Source: JADGHX01 sp963837755 (GTDB lineage: Bacteria > Pseudomonadota > Gammaproteobacteria > Steroidobacterales > Steroidobacteraceae). Taken from it: 64,000 nt of DNA. The DNA lies in NCBI GenBank assembly GCA_963837755.1, contig CAWIOP010000002.1, positions 434,001-498,000 of the forward strand. The letters are read 5' to 3'. Below the pieces are notes generated by a model. The model searched no databases and was not told where the DNA came from. It saw only the letters and a list, made by a program, of their open reading frames with translations. Position numbers and translations under genes: made by a program. Positions 44,412 to 53,682 of the stretch are shown one piece after another. Numbering within the stretch: position 1 is the first letter of the stretch; each line of letters starts with the position of its first letter.

Positions 44412-44834
44412 TCAGCGAACCGAGCGCACGGGCGCCACGGCCAGCGGCCAAAACTCCGGCGGCCCCTGCAGCGACGAACACGGCGCAGCGAGTGGCGCAA
44501 GCACGGCGTTGAACGAGAGTTGTGCGAGACACCAGCCAACGAGGAGCCAGGCCATGGATGGCGCCACCGCGACGATCCACAACGATGCGGCCCCGCCCAG
44601 CGCACCGCTGATGAGCCACGGCCTGCGCATGCCCCAAGCAGACGTTGTGCGGTCGCTGAGCCAGCCGAAGAGCGGGTTGCCCACCAGCGCGAAAAGCGCC
44701 CCGATTGCCAGCACGAGCGAATGCCAGTATTCGGATTTTGCCGGAGCAAGCTCCCGCGCCCGCAGGGCCAGCGTGACCATGATAGGCGTGAGCAGCGCGA
44801 GCCAGGTGTGGCCGGGCCGCGCAGGCGGGGCCGC
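44412..44834 (-). pseudogene. MFS (SLC45-like) transporter fragment
   Basis: The frame contains HTWLALLTPIMVTLALRA, then ALVGNPLFGWLSDRTTSAWG and MRRPWLISGALGGAASLW, the early helices of an SLC45/GPH-like sugar transporter. It stops after LSFNAVLAPLAAPC and a short unrelated tail. No start codon with a ribosome binding site precedes it; it begins directly after the phosphoribulokinase stop. About three quarters of a normal transporter is missing. The stretch between 44208 and 44411 has no recognised gene. Confidence 0.6.
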
Positions 44835-44849
44835 TGAGGTCCGCGCCGC

Positions 44850-45725
44850 TCAGGCGGCGCGACGCTTCTTCTCCAGCAACTGAAGGATGAGCGGCGTCAG
44901 GATGAGCTGCATGGCGATGTCGAGCTTTCCGCCGGGCACCACCAGGGAATTCGCGCGCGACATCTGGCTGCCGCAGATCATCGACAGCAGGTAAGGGAAG
45001 TCGATGCCGCGCGGGTTCGCGAAGCGCACCACCACCATGGATTCCTCCGGGGTCGGGATCCACTGCGCGACGAACGGGTTGGAGGTATCCACCGTCGGCA
45101 CGCGCTGGAAGTTGATGTGCGTCTGGCTGAACTGCGGGCAGATGTAATTCGCGTAGTCCGGCATCCGGCGCAAGATCGTGTCCACCACCGCTTCGGTTGA
45201 ATAGCCGCGCATGTCGTGATCGCGGTGAATCTTCTGGATCCACTCGAGGTTCACGATGGGCACCACGCCCAGGCGGATGTCCGCCTGCTTCGCGATGTTC
45301 ACTTCGCCGGTCACGACGCAGCCGTGCAGGCCTTCGTAGAAGAGCAGGTCGCTGCCGGCGCCGGTGATTTCCCAGTCAGTAAAGGTGCCCGGCTGCGAGT
45401 TGTAGAGGCGAGCTTCCTGCGCGTCGTGAATGTAGTGCCGCGTGCGGCAGGTACCTGTGCGGCCATACTGGGCGAACGCGTCTTCGAGCTCCGCGAGCAG
45501 GTTGGCCTGCGGGCCGAAGTGGCTGAAGTGCCGGTTGCCACGTTGGGCTTCCTCGGCCATCACGCGCTTCATCGCTTCGCGGTCGTAGCGGTGGAACGCG
45601 TCACCCTCGATGAACGCGGCCGTCACCTTCTCGCGCCGGAAGATGTGCTCGAACGTGCGGCGCACGGTGGTCGTGCCGGCACCGGATGACCCGGTCACGG
45701 AGATGATCGGATGCAGTGTGGACAT
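44850..45725 (-). CDS. cbbP: Phosphoribulokinase
   Basis: A 291-residue enzyme phosphorylating ribulose 5-phosphate to ribulose 1,5-bisphosphate, the CO2 acceptor. P-loop SVTGSSGAGTTTVRRTFE at residues 9-25, FIEGDAFHRYDREAM, and RNRHFSHFGPQANL-like substrate region (here GNRHFSHFGPQANL). The proteobacterial short form (about 290 residues) fits. ATG at 45725 is four bases after the cbbF stop, so it is cotranscribed as the last gene of the operon. Confidence 0.93.
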   Translation of the reverse strand: MSTLHPIISVTGSSGAGTTTVRRTFEHIFRREKVTAAFIEGDAFHRYDREAMKRVMAEEAQRGNRHFSHFGPQANLLAELEDAFAQYGRTGTCRTRHYIHDAQEARLYNSQPGTFTDWEITGAGSDLLFYEGLHGCVVTGEVNIAKQADIRLGVVPIVNLEWIQKIHRDHDMRGYSTEAVVDTILRRMPDYANYICPQFSQTHINFQRVPTVDTSNPFVAQWIPTPEESMVVVRFANPRGIDFPYLLSMICGSQMSRANSLVVPGGKLDIAMQLILTPLILQLLEKKRRAA

Positions 45726-45729
45726 GCTT

Positions 45730-46776
45730 TCAGCTCCGGAACAGGCCGCGCCGGCCGAACAGGGGCGAGCGCTCGCCCACCGGGTAGGGGTCGCGGTGGT
45801 AGCGGTCGAGGCGCTCGACTTCATCGCGCGAGCCGAAGATCAGTGGCACGCGCTGGTGAATCGCTTCGGGCGTGATGTCCAGGATGCGCTCGGTGCCGGT
45901 AGAGGCCGCTCCTCCGGCCTCTTCGATGAGCCACGCGATGGGGCTCGCCTCGTAGATGAGGCGCAGGCGGCCGCGGCTATAGCCGTCACGCAGGTCGCCC
46001 GGATACATGTAGATGCCGCCGCGCGCGAGCACGCGATGCGCTTCGGCAACCATCGAGGCGATCCAGCGCATGTTGAAGTCTTCGCCGCGCGGGCCCTCGG
46101 AGCCTGCCAGGCAATCGTCGACATAGATGCGGATGGGCTCGTCCCAATGGCGATGATTCGACGCGTTGATGGCGAACTCGCGCGTCTTCCTGGGAACGCG
46201 CACGTGCTCGGCGGTGAGCCGGAACTGTCCGCTGGAGCGGTCGAGCGTGAAGATGTGAGTGCCTTCGCCTGCCGTGAGGACGAGCGCGGTTTGGGGGCCG
46301 TAGATGGCGTAGCCCGCGGCGAGCTGGCGCGCGCCAGGCTGCAGAAACGCCGCGGCATCCATGAGAGCGCCATTCGTGGGTGCCGGCAGCACCGAGAAAA
46401 TAGTGCCTACCGAAACATTCGCGTCGATGTTCGAAGAGCCGTCGAGCGGGTCGATGGCCACGAGCAGCGGGCTGCCGGCGTTGAGCGGGATGGCGGTGTC
46501 CAGCTCTTCTGAAGCCAGCGCGGCCACCGGTGCATCGCGAAGCGCGGCGACCAGCATGTCGTTCGCCAGCACATCCAGTTCCTTCTGCGTGTCGCCTGCG
46601 CCATGTTCCGCCCGCGTGGCGCCGAGTGCGCCGGCGAGCGCGCCTGCCGCAATGAGCTCGGAAATGCGCCTGCAGCCGCCAGCGAGCCCGACTACCGTGG
46701 CGGCGATTTCGAGGCGCTGGGGGTCTCGTGCCGCCCACAGCGCCAGATGTTGTTCGAGGGTTGTGCCGCCGTTCAT
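45730..46776 (-). CDS. cbbF: Fructose-1,6-bisphosphatase, class I
   Basis: ATG at 46776 preceded by AGGGGACC. The 348-residue enzyme has LLVAIDPLDGSSNIDANVSV (metal site), SEELDTAIPL and GIYMYPGDLRDGYSRGRLRL (substrate site). It regenerates fructose 6-phosphate, and in cbb operons also acts on sedoheptulose 1,7-bisphosphate. It lies between cbbX and cbbP on the same strand, 31 bases after cbbX. The N-terminal AMP-site residues are only partly conserved, which suggests that control differs from gluconeogenic FBPases; this is an inference. Confidence 0.93.
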   Translation of the reverse strand: MNGGTTLEQHLALWAARDPQRLEIAATVVGLAGGCRRISELIAAGALAGALGATRAEHGAGDTQKELDVLANDMLVAALRDAPVAALASEELDTAIPLNAGSPLLVAIDPLDGSSNIDANVSVGTIFSVLPAPTNGALMDAAAFLQPGARQLAAGYAIYGPQTALVLTAGEGTHIFTLDRSSGQFRLTAEHVRVPRKTREFAINASNHRHWDEPIRIYVDDCLAGSEGPRGEDFNMRWIASMVAEAHRVLARGGIYMYPGDLRDGYSRGRLRLIYEASPIAWLIEEAGGAASTGTERILDITPEAIHQRVPLIFGSRDEVERLDRYHRDPYPVGERSPLFGRRGLFRS

Positions 46777-46807
46777 GACCGGTCCCCTGATGTGCGGTGG
46801 ATAAACG

Positions 46808-47764
46808 CTATGAGCTCTTCTGCTCGACGTCAGCCGCGTTCTCGGCATCGGTGAACACGCGGCTTGCGCGAATGTCACTTTCCTCGATCGTGACGAGATC
46901 GTTCACGCCCACCGAGCCTTCCCACTGCACGAGCCGCAGTGCCTGGCGCAGCCGCGCCCGGTCGAAGGCATTGCGAAGGGAGCGGGCGTTCGCGAAGCTC
47001 GGCTGCTGGCGGCGCAGTGCGATGTACTCGCGCAGCGCTTCGCGCGCGCCGTCGCTCAGCCGGTACTCGGATTCGGACGCCATCTTTTCCGCGATCCGCA
47101 GCAGCTCGTCGCCGTCGTAGTCCGGGAAGTCGATGTGATGCGCGATGCGCGATCGAAACCCGGGGTTCGACCGGAAGAAGGTCTGCATGCGCTCGGGGTA
47201 GCCGGCGAGAATCACCGTGAGATCGTCACGCTGGGTCTCCATCACCTGCAGCAGGATCTCGATGGCTTCCTGGCCGTAGTCCTTTTCGTTCTCGGGGCGG
47301 TAGAGGTAGTACGCCTCGTCGATGAACAGCACGCCGCCCATGGCGCGCTTGAGCACTTCCTTCGTCTTCGGCGCGGTGTGGCCGATGTATTGGCCCACCA
47401 GGTCGTCGCGCGTCACGCAGACGAGATGGCCTTTGCGCACGTAACCGAGGCGATGAAGGATGCCCGCCATGCGCAGGGCGACAGTGGTCTTGCCCGTGCC
47501 CGGGTTGCCCGTGAAGGCCATGTGCAGCGTGGGCGACGAAGCAACAAACCCGGCTCGCTCGCGCGCGCGTGCCACCAGCAGAAACGAAGCGATCTCGCGG
47601 ATGCGACGCTTCACCGGCGCTAGTCCCACGAGCTCGCTGTCGAGCTGCTCCAGCAGCGACGTGATGTCGGACTGCGCGTAGAGCGCGCGCAGGTCGAAGG
47701 AAGTTGCGGGCGCAGTCACCGGTGCGGTGGACTCACGCGATGTGCTGGCGGGCGCCTCGCTCAC
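46808..47764 (-). CDS. cbbX: Red-type Rubisco activase CbbX
   Basis: A 318-residue AAA+ protein. Walker A GNPGTGKTT at about residue 90, Walker B GGVLFIDEAYYLYRPENEKD, and arginine-finger region NPGFRSRIAHHIDFPDYDGD. CbbX pulls the C-terminus of red-type Rubisco large subunit to release inhibitory sugar phosphates and is itself stimulated by RuBP. It starts with GTG overlapping the cbbS stop (GTGA at 47764-47761), so the two are translationally coupled. The N-terminal 25 residues are Ser/Thr/Ala-rich and probably disordered. Confidence 0.95.
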   Translation of the reverse strand: MSEAPASTSRESTAPVTAPATSFDLRALYAQSDITSLLEQLDSELVGLAPVKRRIREIASFLLVARARERAGFVASSPTLHMAFTGNPGTGKTTVALRMAGILHRLGYVRKGHLVCVTRDDLVGQYIGHTAPKTKEVLKRAMGGVLFIDEAYYLYRPENEKDYGQEAIEILLQVMETQRDDLTVILAGYPERMQTFFRSNPGFRSRIAHHIDFPDYDGDELLRIAEKMASESEYRLSDGAREALREYIALRRQQPSFANARSLRNAFDRARLRQALRLVQWEGSVGVNDLVTIEESDIRASRVFTDAENAADVEQKSS

Positions 47765-48192
47765 AGGTCACCGCCGCCATAGCGACTACCCGCGGGCCGG
47801 TCCGTGGCGTACGAGCGCAACGTGTAACGAATGTTCCGACCTTTGCCCTCCGACCGCTCCAGCTGGAACCCGGGCTCCACGGACGGCCGCTGCACGATGA
47901 AGGAAAGCCGCACGGTCTCGAAGCCGCGAGACGAGTCGAACGCATTGATGCGGATGTAGTGCTCCGGTTGCGCCAGCCGGCACGCCTGCAATTCCTGCAT
48001 GACGCCTGCGGCATCCTTCAGGTCGAACATGGGCTGGCCCCACATTTCCCAGTAAGTGTTGCGAGGGTGCGGATCGTCTGTGTACTCGATGCCGAGCGCC
48101 CAGCCTTTGTCGAGCGCGTATTGCGCCTGCTTGCGAATCTGCTCGTCCGTGAGGTCTGGCAGAAACGAGAACGCGCCTTGAGTGATGCGCAT
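47761..48192 (-). CDS. cbbS: Rubisco small subunit, red type
   Basis: A 143-residue small subunit. MRITQGAFSFLPDLTDEQIR at the start and the C-terminal extension (EGKGRNIRYTLRSYATDRPA) are diagnostic of red-type form IC/ID, where the extension makes a beta-hairpin in the holoenzyme channel. Ten bases after cbbL. With CbbX next to it the whole set is the standard chemoautotroph or facultative autotroph version. Confidence 0.95.
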   Translation of the reverse strand: MRITQGAFSFLPDLTDEQIRKQAQYALDKGWALGIEYTDDPHPRNTYWEMWGQPMFDLKDAAGVMQELQACRLAQPEHYIRINAFDSSRGFETVRLSFIVQRPSVEPGFQLERSEGKGRNIRYTLRSYATDRPAGSRYGGGDL

Positions 48193-48202
48193 GGTTCAGC
48201 TC

Positions 48203-49666
48203 CTACGACGCCGTGGCCGTGGCGACGAAGTCCACCGTGTCGGTAGACGTGTAGTTGTAAGTGACGTCCTTCCACGTGTCGAGCGCCGCGCGCAGCGGGT
48301 GGCAGTGGCGCGCGGCGGCCGAGAGAATCTCCGGCCCTTCGTGCCAGATGTCGCGCCCTTCATTGCGCGCCAGGATCATCGCTTCGAGGGCGACCCGGTT
48401 TGCCACGGCGCCGGCCTGGATGCCCATCGGATGCCCGATGGTTCCGCCGCCGAACTGCAACACGACATCCTCTCCGAGATAGGTGATCAACTGATGCATT
48501 TGCCCAGCATGTATCCCACCAGAGGCCACCGGCATGACCTTGCGAAGGCCAGCCCAGTCCTGCTCGAAAAAGAGGCCGCGCGACAGATCCTGCGGATTGC
48601 CCGCTTCGCGCAGTGAGTCGTAGATCCCTGCGATCACCGCCGGGTCGCCCTCGAGCTTTCCAACCACCGTGCCGGCGTGAATGTGATCGACGCCGGCAAG
48701 GCGCATCCATTTCGCGATCACGCGGAACGACACCCCGTGATTCTTCTGCCGCGTGTAGGTGGAGTGGCCGGCGCGATGCAGATGCAGAATCATGTCGTTC
48801 GCGCGGGCCCACCTGGCCATCGACTGGATCGCGGTGTAGCCGATGACGAGGTCGATCATCACGACGCAGCTGCCGAGCTCGTGCGCGAAATTCGCGCGCT
48901 CGTACATGTCTTCCATCGTCCCTGCCGTGACGTTGAGGTAATGGCCCTTCACCTCCCCGGTGTGCGCGCTCGCATTGTTCACGGCCTCCATGGTGTAGAG
49001 AAACCGGTCGCGCCAGTGCATGAAGGCCTGCGAGTTGATGTTCTCGTCGTCCTTCACGAAGTCGAGGCCGCCCTTGAGCGCCTCGAACACCACGCGGCCG
49101 TAGTTCTTGCCGGAAAGGCCGAGCTTGGGCTTCACGGTGGCCCCGAGCAGGGGGCGGCCAAACTTGTCGAGCCGCTCGCGCTCCACCACGATGCCGGTGG
49201 CCGGGCCCTGGAACGTTTTCACGTAGGCCACGGGGAAGCGCATGTCTTCCAGGCGCAGCGCCTTCACGGGCTTGAAGCCGAACACGTTGCCGATGATCGA
49301 CGCCGTGAGGTTGGCAATGGAGCCCGCCTCGAAGAGCTCGAGGTCGTAGGCGATGAACGCGAAGTACTGGTCGGGGGAGCCGGGCACCCGGTCGACCCGA
49401 TATGCCTTGCCGCGGTAGGCGTCGCACGCGGTGAGTCTGTCAGTCCACACCACTGTCCACGTTGCCGTGGAGGATTCGCCCGCGACCGCGGCGGCGGCTT
49501 CGATGGGGTCCACGCCTTCCTGCGGCGTGATCCGGAACACCGCGAGCACGTCCGTGTCTTTCGGGACGTAATCGGGGGCCCAGTAGCCCATCTTCGCGTA
49601 GGGGATGACGCCTGGCGTGTAGCGGGTGCGCCCGGGGCCCGAAGTGACTTTCGCGGTGTCGTTCAC
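48203..49666 (-). CDS. cbbL: Rubisco large subunit, form IC
   Basis: A 487-residue large subunit fixing CO2 on ribulose 1,5-bisphosphate. Active-site residues: TVKPKLGLSG (Lys179 and Lys181), GGLDFVKDDEN with carbamylated Lys205, HLHRAGH and loop 6 GTVVGKLEGD. VASGGIHAGQMHQL matches form I. The C-terminus (TVDFVATATAS) has the length that CbbX engages. First gene of the operon, divergent from cbbR. This is strong evidence that the host can fix CO2 by the Calvin cycle. No other Calvin genes follow in this window. Confidence 0.96.
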   Translation of the reverse strand: MNDTAKVTSGPGRTRYTPGVIPYAKMGYWAPDYVPKDTDVLAVFRITPQEGVDPIEAAAAVAGESSTATWTVVWTDRLTACDAYRGKAYRVDRVPGSPDQYFAFIAYDLELFEAGSIANLTASIIGNVFGFKPVKALRLEDMRFPVAYVKTFQGPATGIVVERERLDKFGRPLLGATVKPKLGLSGKNYGRVVFEALKGGLDFVKDDENINSQAFMHWRDRFLYTMEAVNNASAHTGEVKGHYLNVTAGTMEDMYERANFAHELGSCVVMIDLVIGYTAIQSMARWARANDMILHLHRAGHSTYTRQKNHGVSFRVIAKWMRLAGVDHIHAGTVVGKLEGDPAVIAGIYDSLREAGNPQDLSRGLFFEQDWAGLRKVMPVASGGIHAGQMHQLITYLGEDVVLQFGGGTIGHPMGIQAGAVANRVALEAMILARNEGRDIWHEGPEILSAAARHCHPLRAALDTWKDVTYNYTSTDTVDFVATATAS

Positions 49667-49747
49667 TGCTGTCGCCCGTGATGAAGTGTGGGGACGAGCG
49701 TCGCCGAACTTGGCGCTTCAGTAAATTTAAACTATCTTTGCGTGAGG

Positions 49748-49761
49748 TTAAGAAAAGGTTA
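49748..49761. promoter_or_regulatory. CbbR-type operator between cbbL and cbbR
   Basis: TTA, eight bases, TTA (49748-49750 and 49759-49761) fits the TNA-N7/8-TNA pattern described for CbbR. It sits six bases before the cbbR start in a stretch unusually rich in A and T (TAAATTTAAACTA at 49722-49734) for this genome. Other half-sites may overlap it. Activator binding in this intergenic region is normal for LysR systems. Confidence 0.4.
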
Positions 49762-49766
49762 ATGCC

Positions 49767-50738
49767 ATGCGGCACGTGACGATGCGTCAGCTGAGAACGT
49801 TCGGGGAGGTGCTCCGCTGCGGCAACTTTGCCGCTGCCGCGCAGGCCCTGCATCTCACGCCGCCCGCGGTCACGCTTCAGATGCGGCTGCTCGAAGAGAA
49901 AGCCGGCCTGCCGTTGCTCGAGCGCACGGGCGCGCGGCTCGTGCCCACCGAGGCGGGGCAAGAAGTTGCGAATGCGGCCAAGCGTGTGGAGTTGGCCATT
50001 GCCGAGTGCGCAGACGCGCTATCCGCACTGCGCGGCCTCAAGGGCGGGCGCGTGTCGATTGGTGCGGTCAGCACCGCGAAATACTTCGCGCCGCATGCGC
50101 TCGGGGCGTTCGCAAGGGCGTTCCCTTCCGTGGAAGTCCGGCTCGAGGTGGGCAACCGCTCGACCATCATCGCCGCGCTCGAAGCCAACACCCTCGATCT
50201 GGCGCTCACGGGCCGGCCGCCGGAGCACCTGGACGTGGATCGCGCGCCCATCGGCGCGCACCCGCACGTCATCGTGGCGCGGCCGGATCATCCGCAGGCA
50301 CGCGGCAAGCGCCTCACGCCGGCGGTGCTCGCGGATGAGACGTTCCTGGTGCGCGAGCCCGGCTCCGGTACGCGCAACCTCATGGAGCGTTTCCTCGCGG
50401 AGTCCCACGTTACCCCGCGCATCGGCATGGAGATGGCCAGCAACGAGACCATCAAGCAGGCCGTGATGGCGGGGCTGGGCATCGCGTTCCTTTCCGCGCA
50501 CACGGTGGCCGCCGAGCTCGCGGATGGGCGGCTGGTCATGCTGGATATTGCCGGCCTGCCGGTGCTGCGCCAGTGGTTCATCGTGAAGCTGGCGCGGCGG
50601 CGGCTGCTGCCGGCCGCCCAGGCGCTGCGCCAGTTCCTCATCGACGAAGGCGAGAAGTTCTTGCCGCCGATGCCGCAGAATGCGGCCTCAAAGCCGCGCG
50701 CGTCCCGGACGTCCGGGCGCAGGGCGAAACAGGGCTGA
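49767..50738 (+). CDS. cbbR: LysR-type Calvin cycle regulator
   Basis: A 323-residue LysR protein. HTH NFAAAAQALHLTPPAVTLQM and the effector domain with GRVSIGAVSTAKYFAPHALG and PPEHLDVDRAPIGAHPHVIV match CbbR, which binds metabolites such as RuBP or NADPH. Divergent from cbbL, the standard position. The ATG at 49767 is used; ATG 49782 is also possible. The C-terminus has a 25-residue basic tail not usual in CbbR (ASRTSGRRAKQG). The next gene begins five bases later and is probably cotranscribed. Confidence 0.92.
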   Translation: MRHVTMRQLRTFGEVLRCGNFAAAAQALHLTPPAVTLQMRLLEEKAGLPLLERTGARLVPTEAGQEVANAAKRVELAIAECADALSALRGLKGGRVSIGAVSTAKYFAPHALGAFARAFPSVEVRLEVGNRSTIIAALEANTLDLALTGRPPEHLDVDRAPIGAHPHVIVARPDHPQARGKRLTPAVLADETFLVREPGSGTRNLMERFLAESHVTPRIGMEMASNETIKQAVMAGLGIAFLSAHTVAAELADGRLVMLDIAGLPVLRQWFIVKLARRRLLPAAQALRQFLIDEGEKFLPPMPQNAASKPRASRTSGRRAKQG

Positions 50739-50742
50739 GTGC

Positions 50743-51435
50743 ATGCAGATCGAAGTGCTGGATTTTGTTGAGGGCGCCCGCAACGCGCGCGGCGTCACCG
50801 TCGTCATCGACGTGTTTCGCGCGTTCAGCGTCGCGTGCTACGCCTACGCGCGGGGCGCCCGGCGCATCATTCCGGTCGCCGGGATCGAAACGGCGCTGAC
50901 GCTGAAGCGCGAGCATCCGGAATATCTGGCAATAGGCGAGCGCGGCGGCCGCAAGGTCGAAGGCTTCGACTTTGGCAACTCACCCACGGAAATCTCGCAA
51001 ACCGACATTCGCGGCAAGACTCTCGTTCAAACCACCAGCGCGGGCACGCAGGGCCTCACAAACGCGACACAGGCAGATGTCGTGCTCGCGGGCAGCCTCG
51101 TCAATGCCGCCGCCATCTGCGAGTACATCGAGTCGCTCGCGCCGGAGCGCGTGAGCATCGTGCGCATGGGGCTCGCGGCGAAAGAGCGCAGCATGGAAGA
51201 CGATCTGTGTGCCGAGCTGCTGCGCGCCCGCCTCAGCGGAGAAGGCTACGACGTGAGCGGAGTGCGCAAGGCGCTGCGCGCGGCGCCCGCCGCGCAGAAG
51301 TTCTTCGACCCGGCCGCCACCTGGGCTCCGGAAGGGGACTTCGACCTTTGCACGGATGTCGACCGGTTCGGCTTCGTGCTGCGGCTGGCCCGCAATGGGC
51401 ATCCGGTGTCTTACCTCGAGCAGATCAATATCTGA
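50743..51435 (+). CDS. ComB-family phosphatase (2-phosphosulfolactate phosphatase-like)
   Basis: A 230-residue protein starting five bases after cbbR. It matches the ComB family: VTVVIDVFRAFSVACYAYAR with the conserved D-x-F-R, FDFGNSPTEI and TTSAGTQGLTNAT. ComB removes phosphate from 2-phosphosulfolactate in coenzyme M synthesis, but many bacterial members have no coenzyme M and must act on another small phosphate ester. Next to cbbR, a role in clearing Rubisco-inhibiting sugar phosphates is attractive. That is inference; the family assignment is firm. Confidence 0.85.
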   Translation: MQIEVLDFVEGARNARGVTVVIDVFRAFSVACYAYARGARRIIPVAGIETALTLKREHPEYLAIGERGGRKVEGFDFGNSPTEISQTDIRGKTLVQTTSAGTQGLTNATQADVVLAGSLVNAAAICEYIESLAPERVSIVRMGLAAKERSMEDDLCAELLRARLSGEGYDVSGVRKALRAAPAAQKFFDPAATWAPEGDFDLCTDVDRFGFVLRLARNGHPVSYLEQINI

Positions 51436-51500
51436 TGGCGGTGGCGCAGGCTGCTTCATTGCCTGCCGCGCCCAACCAAAGGTGTGACCACCGTTTCCCT

Positions 51501-53645
51501 ATGCGAACCCTCCTGAGATCTGCACTCATCGCCACTGCCGGATTTGCAATGCACGCCAACGGACAAGCCGACCAACCACCCAATCCGTTCTTCTCCGAAA
51601 GCCCGCTGCCGCTGCACTACCCTCAGTTCGACCGGATACAGGACAGCCATTTCGCCCCTGCCTTCGATTCAGGCATGGCTGAACAGCTCGAGGAAATCGA
51701 CGCCATCGCAAATAACGAGCAGGCGCCCACCTTCGACGACACCCTGGTTGCCCTGGAGCTCAGTGGCCAGCTGCTGGATCGCGCCACCACTGTCTTCAGC
51801 GCGTTGGTGGGCGCCGACACGAACGACGCGCGCAACGAGCTGCGCAAGAGTTACTCCACCAGGTTCGCCGCTCACAACGATGCCATCCATCTCAACCCCA
51901 GGCTGTTCGCGCGCATCGACTCCTTGTATCAGCATCGTGCCGAACTGAAGCTGGATGCCGAAGCGCAGCGCCTGATCGAGCGTTACCACAGCGACTTCAT
52001 ACGGGCGGGTGCGAAGCTGTCGGACGGCGACAAATCGAAACTGAAGCAGATGAACGCTGAGCTCGCCGCGCTGGGCAGCCAGTTCAGTCAGAACGTGCTC
52101 GACGAGGTGAATGCGGCGGCGTTGGTCGTCGATGATGTGAAGGAGCTGGATGGCCTGACGCCCGCCCAGATTGCCGCCGCGGCGGATGAAGCGAAGTCAC
52201 GCGGCCTTGCGGGCAAATATGTCCTCACCCTTCTCAACACCACCGGCCAGCCGCTGGAGTCGCAGCTCACCAATCGTGCTGTGCGCCAGCGCCTGCACGA
52301 AGCCTCCATCGCCCGAGGCAGCAAGGGTGGCAAGTACGACAACCGCGAGATCGTGAGCAGGACCATGAAGCTGCGCGCGGAGCGGGCGCGGCTGCTCGGC
52401 TACGCGAATCATGCAGCCTACGCGCTGGAGAACCAGACCGCGCGCACGCCGGAAGCGGCCAATCGCATGCTGCGTGAGCTTGCGCCTGCCGCCGTGGCGA
52501 ACGCGCGGCGCGAAGCGGCCGATCTGCAGGCCGTGATCGACAAGGAGGGCGGCGGCTTCCAGCTCGAGCCCTGGGACTGGGCTTACTACTCCGAAAAAGT
52601 GCGCGTTGCGAAGTATGCGTTCGACGAGTCGCAGCTGAAACCCTATCTGGAGCTCACGAACGTGCTCGAGAACGGCGTGTTCTTCGCCGCCAACCAGCTC
52701 TACGGCCTCACGTTCAGGCGGCGCGGCGACCTGCCGGTCTACCATCCGGACGTGAAGGTGTACGACGTTCTCGATGCGAACGGGGAGCCGCTCGCCATCT
52801 TCATCGCCGACCTGTACGCACGCAAATCCAAGCGTGGTGGCGCCTGGATGAATTCGTATGTGTCGCAGTCGACACTCACCGGCCACCAGCCGGTGGTCGC
52901 GAACACGCTCAACATCCCGAAGCCTCCGGCGGGCGAGCCGACGCTGCTCACCTGGGATGAGGTGATCACGGCGTTCCACGAGTTCGGCCATGCGCTGCAC
53001 GGCATGTTCTCGAGCGTGAACTACCCATACTTCAGCGGCACCCGGGTGCCCCGCGACTTCGTGGAGTTCCCGTCGCAGGTGAACGAGATGTGGGCCGAGT
53101 GGCCCGCCGTGCTGAAAAACTACGCGAAGCACCACGAGACGGGCGCGCCCATTCCACCGGATCTGCTGGAAAAGGTGCTGGCCGCATCCCGGTTCAACCA
53201 GGGCTTTGCCACCACGGAATACCTGGGCGCGGCGCTGCTGGACCAGCGCTGGCATCAGCTCACCGCGGACAAAGTGCCGCCGGCCGCGGATGTCATGAAG
53301 TTCCAAGCGGAGTCCCTGAGCGCGGAGGGTGTTGCCTACCGGCCGGTGCCCCCGCGTTACCGCACTCCATACTTCAGTCACATCATGGGTGGATACGCGG
53401 CGGGCTACTACGCGTACATCTGGTCCGAGGTGCTCGATGCCAACAGCGTTGAGTGGTTCAAGAAGAACGGCGGGCTGACGCGCGCGAACGGCGATCACCT
53501 GCGCAAGACGCTGCTATCCCGCGGCGGCAGCGAAGAAGCCACGAAGCTCTTTCGTGACTTCGCGGGTTACGAACCGCGCATCGAGCCCCTGCTGGAAAAG
53601 CGCGGCCTCGCCGTGCCCGCCGCCGGCAAACCTTCGGCGGAGTAG
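51501..53645 (+). CDS. dcp: M3-family peptidyl-dipeptidase, exported
   Basis: A 714-residue zinc metallopeptidase. Signal peptide (LIATAGFAMHANGQ). The zinc site FHEFGHALHGMFS is at about residues 491-503, with the third ligand in EFPSQVNEMWAEW. The family is the Dcp/OpdA group that cuts dipeptides from the C-termini of oligopeptides. A signal peptide makes this one periplasmic. PRDFVEFPSQ and YFSHIMGGYAAGYYAYIWSE are typical of Dcp rather than thimet oligopeptidase. It probably recycles peptides for carbon or nitrogen. Complete. Confidence 0.9.
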   Translation: MRTLLRSALIATAGFAMHANGQADQPPNPFFSESPLPLHYPQFDRIQDSHFAPAFDSGMAEQLEEIDAIANNEQAPTFDDTLVALELSGQLLDRATTVFSALVGADTNDARNELRKSYSTRFAAHNDAIHLNPRLFARIDSLYQHRAELKLDAEAQRLIERYHSDFIRAGAKLSDGDKSKLKQMNAELAALGSQFSQNVLDEVNAAALVVDDVKELDGLTPAQIAAAADEAKSRGLAGKYVLTLLNTTGQPLESQLTNRAVRQRLHEASIARGSKGGKYDNREIVSRTMKLRAERARLLGYANHAAYALENQTARTPEAANRMLRELAPAAVANARREAADLQAVIDKEGGGFQLEPWDWAYYSEKVRVAKYAFDESQLKPYLELTNVLENGVFFAANQLYGLTFRRRGDLPVYHPDVKVYDVLDANGEPLAIFIADLYARKSKRGGAWMNSYVSQSTLTGHQPVVANTLNIPKPPAGEPTLLTWDEVITAFHEFGHALHGMFSSVNYPYFSGTRVPRDFVEFPSQVNEMWAEWPAVLKNYAKHHETGAPIPPDLLEKVLAASRFNQGFATTEYLGAALLDQRWHQLTADKVPPAADVMKFQAESLSAEGVAYRPVPPRYRTPYFSHIMGGYAAGYYAYIWSEVLDANSVEWFKKNGGLTRANGDHLRKTLLSRGGSEEATKLFRDFAGYEPRIEPLLEKRGLAVPAAGKPSAE

Positions 53646-53682
53646 CGCGTGATGCGGCCGGGCTTCGCTGCAAGGTGATTTC

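Noticed and set aside
48360..49427. 355-residue minus-strand ORF overlapping cbbL in another frame
   Set aside because: Same-strand shadow of Rubisco; low-complexity Arg/His-rich product.
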